Shown piece by piece: positions 25,301-36,800 of a stretch of DNA of 64,000 bases. The DNA lies in contig CADCSX010000005.1 of the NCBI GenBank assembly GCA_902805475.1, positions 1,065,501 through 1,129,500 of the forward strand, in the 5' to 3' direction. The stretch's first letter is position 1. Each line of letters opens with the position of its first letter. The notes below the pieces were generated by a model. The model saw nothing but the letters and a program-made list of their open reading frames with translations. It was not told the DNA's origin and searched no databases. This DNA is from Entonaema liquescens (Eukaryota > Ascomycota > Sordariomycetes > Xylariales > Xylariaceae). The position numbers were made by a program, and so were the translations under genes.

Positions 25301-27115
25301 GATGCGTCGCAGAACAAATAGGCGAAGCTACGAAAGGAAAGGGAGTCGACGTTATCTTATGCTCGGTAGGAACGAGCGATGAAATCATTTCAGAGGTTGG
25401 CCGCAATATATCCTCGTTTGGCCGGATAGTCTCCTTCGGCAGCGGCCAAAATGGAGACCCTAAGGCATTACGTGCGCCAACTAACAGGAAGAGCATAAAC
25501 ACATTCCAATTCAATCTCCCGAGTCTCATTCAAGAGCGGCCGCGCGTCGTGGAAAGGTATGCTTCTTGTCCTCATCCTCCTACATTGATATTATACGTTT
25601 AGTTGGCTGGTCATCGAGTTGACTAACTTATTACCTATAACAGGCTCTTAAAGCGATGCGCAGACCTTTATACCCAGGGCAAAATCACAGGCCTTAGTCC
25701 CATTCACGTCAGAAAACCTAATGACTATCAAGAGATCGTACGATCTAATCTCAAAGATGTGGCATCCGGAAGCCAGGTCATTTCATATGACGAAAGCGTC
25801 TCATTTGATGTAAGAGCTACACAATTAGGTATGAAGCCACAGAACTAAAAATGGGAATTGCAGGTTGTCCCGACGAAGCGAACCCTCAAGTTGAAGCCCG
25901 ACGTCACCTATTTCCTAGTGGGAGGTTTAGGCGGTATTGGACGAAGACTGGCCGTTTGGATGGCCGACCAAGGGGCAAAGCACCTGGCCTTTATTTCTAG
26001 GAGCGGTGCTACCCGACCGGCCGCGGAGGAGATGGTAAAGTCCCTGGAAAGCCGGGGTGTTGACGTGTCGGTAATCCGTGGCGACGCCACAAGCTATGAA
26101 GAACTAAGGGATGCAATTGCTCAAATCAACCCAGCATACCCTCTTCGTGGAGTGGTAAATGCTGCCGGTGAGATCTTTGATGGCATGTTCGATAACATGA
26201 CATTTGATCGATGGCGCAAGACCGTCGACTCAAAGTTCAAGAGCTGTCGGAACCTTCACGAACTGCTAAAGGACCAAGAACTTGACTTTTTCGTCATCAC
26301 GAGTTCCATCGCAGCTATCCTCGGCTCAACGGGGCAAAGTAATTACAGTGCCGGTCAGTCTTAGCTTCATCCCTCTCAAGTAACAACTAAAAGTGGTATC
26401 ATGGACTAACACATATATCCTATCTGCAGCTAATTCATACCTTGACTCGCTCGCTCGCCACCGCCGCACACGTGGCCTCCCAGCTATCTCCATAGACTTG
26501 CCGGCCATAGACGGCTTCGGATATATCCACGAGCATTCCCTAGAGCAATCCGTTAAGATGAGGGGTTTATATAGTATCGACGAAAAAGAGACCTTCGAGG
26601 CCTTTGAAATTGCCATGGCACCCCAAAACGAATTGCCCCCTAACATCGACCACATCGCGGTCGGCATCCAGCCCCGCCGGTTCGGGCGTTCTATGAAGAT
26701 GTCCGGCGCGCACATAGGACTGAACGAAATCCCCTACTTCAACTGGCTAGCCGCCGCCATCGAAGCGCAGTCGGCGAAAACGGAGGCCAAGAACGCTTCG
26801 TCCGGCAGCTCGGAGAGCATCCTGACTGTTATCCGAGAAGCGGAGTCTCCGGAGAAAGCCGTCGAGGCCGTCACAGAACACGTTACCCATAGGCTGGCGC
26901 GGCTGCTGATGATTGAGATTGGGCGGATCCAGACTACGGAACGGTCGGTTGCGGAGTACGGCTTGGATAGCATGATTGGTGCCGAGTTCCGCAATTGGAT
27001 CTTCCGCGAGTTCGGCGTCGACATACCCTTCCAACAGCTGCTCGCAAGTACACTTACTTTGTCGAAACTGGCAGAGACTCTGTATGAGAAAGTCAACGAG
27101 GGAGAAAGTAGTTGA
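19369..27115 (+). CDS. Reducing type I polyketide synthase, KS-AT-DH-ER(degenerate)-KR-ACP
   Basis: Iterative fungal PKS that condenses malonyl units and reduces the chain. Eleven exons: 19369-19441, 19500-19974, 20033-20341, 20395-20614, 20700-20823, 20938-21411, 21473-21745, 21803-25556, 25644-25809, 25864-26353 and 26430-27115. All phases agree and the sum is 2347 aa. KS: Cys190 in VNTACSSSL (usual motif has Asp before Thr), with His in ECHGTGTP and in KPNIGHSEAAS. AT: Ser648 in GHSSG. DH: His979 in HSIAGEILLPG and Asp1161 in HPGVIDACLQ. No methyltransferase motif between DH and ER, only a structural segment. ER (about 1640-1900): the NADPH glycine motif is replaced by NIGDVLLAAIQLG, probably inactive. 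KR: GGLGGIG at 1976-1982, Tyr2117, Asn2121. ACP: Ser2300 in YGLDSMIG. No thioesterase or release domain follows the ACP. Confidence 0.95.
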
Positions 27116-27289
27116 TCGCGATTTACAATGTAGAAGCAATATAACTTAGGGGTTTGGCATCACTTGGATCTCGTATGTAGCGCCACGTTCGTCTGAGGGT
27201 AAACTTGGTTGATGATAAGAGAAGAGATAAGTTACTACTGGTTCAATGTAGGCTATTTCGGTTTATTTAAGTACAGCAGATGTTGAGGC
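27116..27289. other. Short convergent 3' region
   Basis: 174 bp between the PKS stop and the hydrolase stop. No gene. Confidence 0.6.
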
Positions 27290-28066
27290 TCACAAGCCTA
27301 TGGTATGAGCTACCCCGACTACCAAATCGGTTAGTATCTCCGGGTACTTTGCGTATGCAACATGCGCACAATCCAATACAACTTTCTTAATGGGAACCTG
27401 GGCTTCCTTCGTGTTCGCAAAGCACATATCCTGAAGTATCGGTGGGACGCGACGGTCCTGTGTGGTGAAAATATAAGTGCTCGGGACGTCTCTCCACGCT
27501 TCGTACACCGTCTTTCCCTTAATAGCATCGAGATTGTGGTGCGTGGAGAATCGTTTTTGTTCCTCCTGATCCTCAGGACTTACGTCGTGACATAAAGCCT
27601 CGACGGGATCGCTGAGAAACCAAGTGCCGTCTGTTTCGAAAGTGAAATCCGGCATGGTCTCCAGCGAGACGCCTAGCCCCTCGATGATCGACCAAATACT
27701 CTGGCCTTTGGCTAACAGGTAAGCCGACAAGTAGAATAGATAGATAACGCCGCCGGGAGCGCCTTTGGCCTCACGATCCTTGCGGGTAAGGCCTTCGATA
27801 GCATTCGTTCCCACAACGCCTCCGTACGAATGCATGAATAGGATAACCTCTTTTCCGTCGTTAACGAGAGGCTCGACTATATCGCGTACGGCCGCTACAT
27901 CATCTTCGTGAGACGAATTGGCTGGTCGAGCACCGTTATTTGACGGCAAAGCCGGTACATGGACAGTAAAGGATTTTGCTTGAAGCGCATCGACTAATTT
28001 TCGATACGCAGCAGGTTGTGTCCACGCACCGGGGACAAGAACAATAGTTGGCTGTGGCAACGACAT
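27290..28066 (-). CDS. Alpha/beta-hydrolase fold enzyme
   Basis: Small intronless esterase/hydrolase-type protein of 258 aa. It starts straight into a beta strand (TIVLVPGAW), with the oxyanion-type P-G-A-W loop. Nucleophile elbow M-H-S-Y-G-G puts Ser80 as catalytic. Asp204 in TTQDRRVP and His235 in CAHVAYAKYP complete the triad in the expected order. No signal peptide, so probably cytosolic. It is tail-to-tail with the PKS (174 bp apart). The PKS has no release domain, so this could hydrolyse or release the chain, or trim an ester made by the monooxygenase. Both ideas are inference from position. Confidence 0.88.
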   Translation of the reverse strand: MSLPQPTIVLVPGAWTQPAAYRKLVDALQAKSFTVHVPALPSNNGARPANSSHEDDVAAVRDIVEPLVNDGKEVILFMHSYGGVVGTNAIEGLTRKDREAKGAPGGVIYLFYLSAYLLAKGQSIWSIIEGLGVSLETMPDFTFETDGTWFLSDPVEALCHDVSPEDQEEQKRFSTHHNLDAIKGKTVYEAWRDVPSTYIFTTQDRRVPPILQDMCFANTKEAQVPIKKVVLDCAHVAYAKYPEILTDLVVGVAHTIGL

Positions 28067-28702
28067 GATAATTTGTAAAATATTTGAGAATCTAATAGTA
28101 TCAATGTTTCTACATTATTTATTATTACCTAAGTATGGATGGTATTTATTCAAGATGACAACTTACAAATCAAGAATAATAAGCACAGCCAACAACCAAC
28201 ATATCTGCTTAGATGAAAAGGGGGAAAAGGGGGCCGTTGACCAGCTGCTAAATAGCTGATAGTCGCGGGGTTAGCAGCTGTCAGCTTCGGTGCGTACCTT
28301 AGAAGTGCTTGCTCAAAAGGCATATAACGGGAATCACGTGCGATCCGTCAGTTGTGTATCCTAAAACTGCGTCCTGCTAATTAGGTATTGGTTCGAGCTG
28401 ATAGCTTCCGTAACGCCACCCGCCCTAGGTCCCGGCTGCCTCCGGAATCCCGTTTAGCAAACGGAAGCTCTCAACATTGCTTTTTCGCCGAAGCAAAATT
28501 GCGGAACCCAATTTGGGCCTTTACTTAAAAGGGTTAGAGCAAATTGGCCCCCAAATGCGAAAATCGGCAGAGGCTTTTACAAGTGTTTAATATCTTGCTC
28601 GGGGCATCACAGTATCAATTAGCATACGAAGCTAACTAAAGATCACTTTACCTAAGGGAAGCAAGCCAATACTAGTAGAATTTTATTATTATACTGAGCC
28701 TC
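28067..28702. promoter_or_regulatory. Divergent promoter region, hydrolase and exchanger
   Basis: 636 bp between two divergent starts. No motif I can assign. Confidence 0.35.
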
Positions 28703-29864
28703 ATGGCTAGTGGAGCAGATATTGCCTACAATGTCGCCGTCTTTCTTAGTGCCCTATTTCTCCTTGAGTTTGGCGCAGATAAGTTCATAGATCACACCGT
28801 CATCGTCGCACGACATATAAAAATCCCCGAGAGTACAATAGCCCTCCTTACAGCTGGCGCAGAATGGGAAGAGGTAAGGTTATCGATGCTTTTGATAGCC
28901 TCTTTCTAGCTAACCCATCTCAAATTATAGCTCGTGGTTGTTATATCCGCCCTTGCTCAGGGGCGACCATCACTGGCGATAGCTAATACTGTAGGGTCCG
29001 CCATCTCAAATATTCTTGGCGCCTTTTCGCTCGGTCTTCTATTCTTTGATAACAGGGAGGCTATTCAATTCGACCGAAGCTCACGAATATATTCCCTTGT
29101 GTTGCTCGGTGTAACTACTTTTGTCACTTCTATTGTCTATTTTCCCAACAGGATCCTTTGGCTAGCTTGCGGTGCCCTCTTAATTTCCGTGTTCGGCGTA
29201 TATATAATCTCTGTAGGTTGGGCCATCAGTAAAGGCAACATTACCCCTCCGGAAGACTCGGACGATGATAGTAGCGACGATAGCAGTAGCGATGAAGGTG
29301 GAGATTCGCCATCAGAAACCCAGGTACTTCTTCGCCGGGATTCGTTATCCACCGCCCCCTCTCAAAGAAACCATCTAGGCCGGCATAGTTTAAAGTATCA
29401 CATAGTTATTCTATCTTCTTGTTGGTTTCCTAGCCATCTGCCTCGCTGGTTTTGTCCTTTCCCGCTCAGCGATAAACATCACCGATGCCATGGGGATCTC
29501 CGAAGTTCTTATTGGTATTGTGATTCTCTCCATAGCTACAACGCTGCCTGAGAAATTCATTTCCGTCATAAGCGGCCACCAAGGACATACAGGTATCCTT
29601 GTGGCCACCACGACTGGAAGCAACGTCTTTCTACTGTCGCTTTGTATGGGAATTATCATGGTTAACGCGTCAGGGGAGTTCAATCATGGTAACGTCACTA
29701 TTATCGAGCTAATAGTCTTGTGGTGCACAACTCTTGCTTTTACGCTGGTAGTATGGTGTAATACGAGATTCTCTTGCTGGGTTGGAGGGGCGATGCTGGG
29801 AGGCTATATTGTCTTTATTATCTTAGAGTTCTCAATTATCCACAGGATTCCCGGCTCAACGTAA
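28703..29864 (+). CDS. CaCA-superfamily cation exchanger (Na+/Ca2+ exchanger-like)
   Basis: Multi-pass membrane protein with the two inverted alpha repeats of Ca2+/cation antiporters. Repeat 1 spans about residues 43-95 (TAGAEWEE, ALAQGRPSLAIANTVGSA, then SNILGAF). Repeat 2 has ILSIATTLPEKFISVISGHQ and ATTTGSNVF. An acidic Asp/Ser loop (SDDDSSDDSSSDEGGD) sits between the halves. Exons: 28703-28873, 28931-29323 and 29406-29864, giving 340 aa. The second intron (82 nt, 29324-29405) is tentative because its sequence also reads as coding, ending HSLKYHI. However, a single added base would not restore the frame there, so splicing is the simpler reading. Its role may be metal or cation homeostasis, and its presence among biosynthetic genes is unusual. 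Confidence 0.78.
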
Positions 29865-30056
29865 AGAGAGATACGATCCCAACAATAAGTAGATATTTCT
29901 TCAGTTTTATCTAATTGATACTCTAGAAACGTAATTCATCTGGATCCCCGAATCTAACTGTCCCCAGCCTTTGCGGTAGAATGCCTCGGTAATCACACCA
30001 AGCCTTGATCGCGAAAGGAAGACAGAAGATAAACCTGAAGTTCGCCAACAGGTTAA

Positions 30057-31878
30057 CTATGCGGGCTTGGCACGTTCCGCGTAAATTATCTCCGCCGCTT
30101 GCTCCGCTAAAGCATAGACAGCGACTTGTAAGTGCCCGGTGATAACGACAGGGAAGACTGAAGCGTCGATCACGCGTAAGTTCTTTACCCCCTTTACCTT
30201 CAAGTCATTATCCACCACTTTACCCATTGCTGCGGTTCCCATAGGGTGCTCACTTGTCCTTAACAAACTATTAGTATCATAATAAAAGCAGACGGTACAA
30301 TACTTGTTGAGTCAAGGTACTTACCCTAGTCCAGCTCGAATGCGCGCATCGATATATTCGTCAGTGGAGTCCGTAGTCAGAACGCCGTCAAACCCCGGTG
30401 CGCCAACCTCGCCGTCGAGGATTTCTCGGCCAACTACGGTGGCATCACTTCCGGCGAATTTGACCTGCATTTTTATGGCCTCGCGTATCGCATAGCGATC
30501 TACGGCTGTGCCCAAGAAGTTAGGATCAATTAGTGGCGGCTCCTTGATATCAGCCGACGCAAGCTTTACCGAACCCCGAGCCGTGGGCAACATCGTGATG
30601 GCTCCTAGACTGACTAGTGACCCATCTGCTGCACCGGTGTACATAAAGAGGTGTTCAAAGAATACACGTTCGTTGGCCAGAAGAGGATGGGTAGACGGAT
30701 CGGGAACAACACCCTCATCCTCTGCGATAGCAGCGGCAAGGCCCGTCTTGTCTACGTCGCAAGCCACAATCAAGTCGAAAGGCTGGCCCCAGCCGTACTG
30801 TGGCTCGCTGAATATGGGGTTAGGGGACCCATAAGCCCAACCGGCTGCTGGGTCTTTTACTTTCCAGGCATGAAAAAACAAAGCGTGGTCTGCGAGATTC
30901 TGGCCAACGTCTGGGCTATCTACTAGCACGGGGATATCAAATTTCTTCAGCTCAGCAGCCGGACCGACGCCGGATAGCATTAGAATTTGTGGGGTACGTA
31001 AGGCGCCGGCAGCGACGATAATTTCTTGCCCACGGATCTCGGTGTCGTCAACCAGCCGGATTCCGACAGCGACGGGGCTCTCTACGCTACCATCGTACTC
31101 GGCTAGCTTCTCGATCAGCACCTTCTCCACTAGAGTGTCAGTCAACACGGTAACGCCGTCAAGTGGGTATACTGCTGCCGCGATCTGCCGTCTGCCTTTG
31201 TTCCTGTTCTCCTGAAGATCGCCAACTCCAAGACGACTATGCCAGTTAGCATCGAAGTCCGGCAACGGTGTAATGCCAAATTCTGCCCATGACTGCAGCG
31301 CATATTCACGAAGCGGGAATGTACGGTTGGTTGAAACAGCTGTCTGGATAACCATAGGTCCGTTATGTCCATGTTGGTCCGGGTTAACGGTGTCATTGAA
31401 GAGCTTCTCCGTCTTCCTCATATAAGGCAGTTGGCCGTCATAGCTCCAGCGCGCATCCTCTGTCAGTGAGCCCCAGATATCATAGTCAATCTTATCTCCC
31501 CGAAGCCATCCCGCTATAAGGACAGCCTAGGTTAGCACAGCTAAGAGAAGTCCATAGCAACAGGTAGTCTAACAACATACCTGTATTGATGACTGTGCCC
31601 CCGCCGAGAGCCTTGCCGCTCGGCAGATCAATGATTCGCCCGTCGACATGAGACTGTGCAACACTCTGGTCCTTCCAGTCGAAATCACCGCCGATCAGAT
31701 TGGTAGAATTCGGCCAAACAATGTCAGTCCGACTATTGGCGTTGGGTCCCGCTTCGACAAGAAGAATCTTGAGGCCCGAGTTGAATTGGGAAAGCCGATG
31801 AGAAACAACTGAGGCTGCAAGGCCACCACCCACGAAGATATAATCCCAAACCACACTTGATACTTGAGATATATCCAT
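30057..31878 (-). CDS. GMC-family FAD oxidoreductase
   Basis: Glucose-methanol-choline oxidoreductase, a flavin enzyme oxidising an alcohol or aldehyde. Three exons (31878-31581, 31513-30325, 30258-30057) give 562 aa. Dinucleotide-binding YIFVGGGLAAS starts near residue 13, followed by LLVEAGPN. GMC signature 2 reads GALRTPQILMLSGVGP. The catalytic His region TSEHPMGTAAMG and the last HLQVAVYALAEQAAE are present. The first acceptor is TTATAG and the second TTAAG. In both, an AG immediately after the CTAAC/CTAAT branch site is skipped; using it breaks the frame in the first. No signal peptide. Tail-to-tail with the exchanger (about 190 bp). A likely tailoring oxidase of the PKS product (inference). 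Confidence 0.9.
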
Positions 31879-32605
31879 AGCTGCAGCTCTTCTGGTGGCT
31901 AATCCTTCTGAAAGGAGTAAGTGAAGTTGTATTTTCTATTGAAAGTTTAGGGGTTCGTCCGCGGCCTTCCCGAGTAGAAATAAAAGCCCCCTCAAGTCTT
32001 AAGATAACTATATATTAAAATAGGAAAGAAACCTCGCAAGAGTTTACTCTGTTTGTAATATTTCAGCCTCAAATTCGTAATGTCTTTTCCTTTGTTTGCT
32101 TATGTGATTATTAACTTGAACCGTTACACTTATGTAACCCCCCTCCCTTTATTCATCATTGGGTGCCGTTAAAAGTTGAGCTGCCTTCTACTTTCCTCTC
32201 GCCGCTTTAACCCTAGTCGCCCCCAAATTGCTGACACTGCCGTAACGGTTTTTCTGAGATGTCTCATTTCTGGCGGACCACCTCGTGGTTGGTAGTTTGT
32301 ATTACCACCCTTCATGTAAGTTCATGATAACCTTACATTTATGCATATCAGCGTCGTCTTCGGCACTAGTTCGAAGGGCAAAGAACATAGTACAGTGTAG
32401 ACATGATTTTTGGCTTAGATGGATGGGATTACTATGTATCAATCTATCTCAGCCGTATCACCATAGAGTGACCTGCCTATGTGTGTGATCACCCTTCTAT
32501 GGGGTTTTACAAAATCGAATCATGCCCGCCCATTCTCGATGTCAGCCCGTCCCGGAGCAATTACCTAAAACATAAACTAAGACCTTTCGACTCCTTACTT
32601 GGAAA
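31879..32605. promoter_or_regulatory. Divergent promoter region, GMC oxidase and 7-TM gene
   Basis: 727 bp between divergent starts. No further gene. Confidence 0.35.
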
Positions 32606-33679
32606 ATGCCGGAAAAGCCAAATTACGGCCCTGTAGTGACCATCGCGGTCGTTATGGGCACCTCAGTCTCGCTATGGGTTGGTATGCGAATATGGGCGCG
32701 GCGTATGCAGGGCGTTTCCCCCTTACTGTCCGAAGATATCCTTTGCTATCTCGCTCTGGTTCGTCTCCTACACGAAACTATCTACCTACCAAAATCCTAA
32801 GTAAATATGAATAGTTAACATACTATGGTTTGTGTGTTAATGGTGTTCTTCGTTGGTCCACCCTTGTTCCATATATATCTTCTTCTCTTGCTAATATACT
32901 TTGAAGTGACAGTTCTGGGTGGCCTTGGACTACACGTCACACAGTTGGAACCCTCCCAGCTTGAGCAATTCTCTAGGGTCGTTTTTGCGGCTCAAGTCTT
33001 GTACGCCGTATGTCTGGGTTTCACAAAGTTAAGCATTGCGAGATGTCTCCAACGTATCTTCTTTACACGCGGATTTCGCATAGCTGCGTACATCGTCATG
33101 GGGTTCTCGGTCGCTTGGACGTTGCAGACTATCTTAATCGGTGTGCTGATATGCCAACCCGTTGAGCTCAATTGGGACCCAACCGTACGCGGGACGTGTG
33201 GTGACCAGCAGGCAGGCTTCACCTCAGTGGCCATCGTCGACATATTAACGGACCTTATGCTCATAGTACTCCCAATAAAACCATTACTAGCACTGCGGAT
33301 CAAGACCTTCCACAAGGTCGCATTGTTACTTATATTTGGTGCTGGGTTAATGTAAGTGACGATTTAACTTCTAATCCTACCTCTTTCATTCTATTCTGAC
33401 TCGGACAAACAGCACCATGGTTGCTTCTGCGATCAGGCTCTACATTACACTCAAGCTTGACTATAGCGATCTACCCTACTCTACCGTTAGCAACAATTAC
33501 CTGAGTACCATTCAGCCGGGAATCGCTATCATGGTGGCCTACAGTCCCCTTCTCAAACCCATCTTAGACCGGGTACTCGGCTCACGGGCTAACACCCCGT
33601 ACAGCGGCTTAGGCGGAAGTTTGACCCAGAGTTTCAGTATAAAGTTAAGGTCGTTAGTTAAAAGTGATCTTAAGGGAAT

Positions 33680-33684
33680 AACGG
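33680..33684 (+). repeat. Target-site duplication AACGG, left copy
   Basis: Five bases directly before the left LTR. Identical to 40938-40942, directly after the right LTR. It is part of the host exon. Confidence 0.9.
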
Positions 33685-33829
33685 TGTCACAGTATAGTAT
33701 AAATATAAATTGGATTATATTATTATATTAGTTAAGTTCTATAAAGGAATCTCTAAAATAATAAACGTAAGAATACATTTAAAATATGTAAGTCTTTATA
33801 TGGATCCTATGGGTCCATGTTATATGACA
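33685..33829. repeat. Left LTR, 145 bp
   Basis: Begins TGTCACAG and ends ATATGACA, so the ends form the short inverted repeat TGTCA/TGACA. Aligns base for base with 40793-40937 without gaps. The roughly 25 differences are all C/T or G/A transitions by my hand alignment. Confidence 0.9.
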
Positions 33830-36800
33830 TTCACCACCTGCAAAAAATGCGATACTTTTATCGCTATCTATTTTACAATGAAATTATATTTAATCCTTAT
33901 ACGATTTAACAAAACAATCATACTTATACCATATTATAAATCAGTACTTTTATAATCGAAAATCAGCCAATAATTTATCCATATTTTTTCCTAACTTTCT
34001 TTATAATAACTATTATATATATTAATTATTAAGTTTAATATATTTAATAAAATATTATTTTTTAACAATATTTTTTTTAATGATTTTTTTATAATATATT
34101 TTAAGAAAAATTAATTTTAAATATAGTAAAAAATAACCGAAAATATCCAATAAAGATATTAGTTTAAAATAATTAATTAATATTATATCGTAAATTTTAA
34201 AATTATTAAAAAATTCCAAATAATAAATTAATTTTTTAACTTATTTAATAATATAAAAAAATCTTATATATTATTATCTTAATTTACAACTAAAAATAGT
34301 AATAATAAAAATATTATAACTTTTATATAATTGTAAAAATATACGTTATTTTTTACAAAAAAATATAAATTTATATTATTAATTATAATAAAATTTTACA
34401 AATATAAACGCTAAAACAATTATATTGTAAATATTAATTCGTAATAAAAAAAAACTTTAATATTATATTTTTAAAAATTAAATAATAAAATTAAATATAA
34501 AATTATATAAAATTTTAAAAAAATTTGATTTTATTATAAAAAATTTAATAAAATTTAATTTATATTAAAAACGGGGAAAATATTATTTCCATAATTTATT
34601 ATTATTAAAAAAATAAAAATAATATCGTAAATAAAATTTAACAAATAAAATATATTATTTTATTTAACTATTAATTTAAAAGTAATAAATAATTACGTAT
34701 AATAATTTTATACCGTATATTATTTAAAATATAAATTAAAATTTTAACAAAAATTTAAAATTTTTATTTAAAATAATAATTTTAAATAATTTTTATTTAA
34801 TATTAAATAATTAATTATAAAACGTTTTGGTTTATTATAAAATATTATAATTGTATTTATTAAAAATTAAAATAATTAATTTAATAAATTTATTAATAAT
34901 AATATTAAATATATTATAATTATTATTATTTTAAGAAAAATTAAAAATTATATTTATTATAATTATATAAAAAAAATAAAAAAAATTAATAATAAGTTAA
35001 AACGAATTATAAAATTTATAATTACGTATACGATATAATGAATATTTAAAGTATGATTTTATGTATTTTATAAATTTTTTTTAATTAAAAATAAAATATT
35101 ATAAATAATTACGAAAATAATTAAATTTTAAATAATTTAATTTATATATTATTTTAAAAATTTTAAAATTATAATTTTTTAATATATATAATTTATTGTA
35201 AATGTTTAAATATTTTTAAATAAATTTATTTTTTAAATAAAATAAAAAATTTATAATATTTTATTAATTAAAATAACGGTTAATATTAATAATATTTAAT
35301 ATTATTTGTTATTTAAGGTTTTTATAATAGTTTTATTATATTTTAATTTTAAATTTTAAGGTTATTTATATTAATATAATATTACGAGCATTATATAATG
35401 TAAAAGGATTATTATTAAGTTTTAAAATTGCTATGCGAATAATTGGTAAAGTTTTGTTGAATAGAGTTTAAAGGTCGTTTAATTGTAAGTCGGTGGATAA
35501 GGTTTAATGTTTATTAACGTTGTTAAGAAAAAAATCTAATTTTCCTAATTAGGGGGTTAATTTGGTTAAATGTAAAAGGTTAAATATTAATAATTACGAT
35601 AATGTATTAAGGATTATGTAAAATTTTCCGGGCTTATGTAATAACGTATATAAAAATTTGGAAATATATTTAAAAACTTTAATTAATTGTAAATTTTTAT
35701 TATTTATTATAATGGAATTAATAAAATTTAAATGTTTTATTATTTTAAAAATAGTTTTATAATTAATGAAAATGTAGATTTTTTTTTATGTAATAAAAAT
35801 GTAATAATGGGTTTTTTTTAAAGTTTAAATAAAATTTAAAACTTTTATTTTAATAAGTTAATATTATTTTTTAAAATGTGTGAAAATGCGCGATAAAAAT
35901 ATAATTAATTTTATTATAATTTGTAAAACGTAAATGATAAGTTTATTATTTTTTATTAATTTAAATAAGGTATTTTTAATAATATAATAAATATAAATTT
36001 TAATTTTAATGTGAAAAATATCGAAATTAATATATAATATTTTTGTAAAGTTAAAAAAATAAAAGATTATATGTTTTATTAATATATTTTTAATGTTATA
36101 GAATAAATTTAATTTTATTTATAAAAAAGTTATAATAATAATCTTTAATATTTATTTCTTTTTATCTTATTTTAATAATGATATACGAAAATTTATATAA
36201 AATAAAAAGGTTTTTTATTTTTTTAAAAGTTTAATAAATTTAATATATTTTAATATATTATTTCTTATGTAATTAATAAAATTAATAAAAGTTTTTAAAT
36301 TTTTTAATAATTTAAAAAATATAATTTTAATAATTATAATAAATTTTTTTTTTATTATTAATAAATTAAAAGAATTAATAAAATAATTAAAGATAATATT
36401 ATTAAGGAAAATAATAAACAATTTATTAAGATTGATTAATATATTTTTTATTTTTATTAAAATAAAAATATAAATTAAATTTTTAATATATTTTTTAAAT
36501 ATAATAAAAGTTATATAAATATTATTATAATAAGTATTAATATTATTAATAAATTTAAAAATAATATTTATTTACTTTTAAATATATATATTATTATTTT
36601 TATATTTTATAATTAATATTTTAAATATATATTAATTTTTTACAATAATAATAATTAAAATTTATTATATTATTAAGTAAATATACTATTAATAATAAAA
36701 AGATAATATATTAAAAATTATAAAATATAATTTATTTTAATATTTAATTAATATAAATTTTTATAATTTTATTAAATATTTATTATTAAAAATTATTTAA

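Noticed and set aside
36215..36421. 68-codon Ile/Asn/Lys-rich open frame inside the AT block
   Set aside because: Chance open frame in nearly pure A/T sequence; composition only, no motif.
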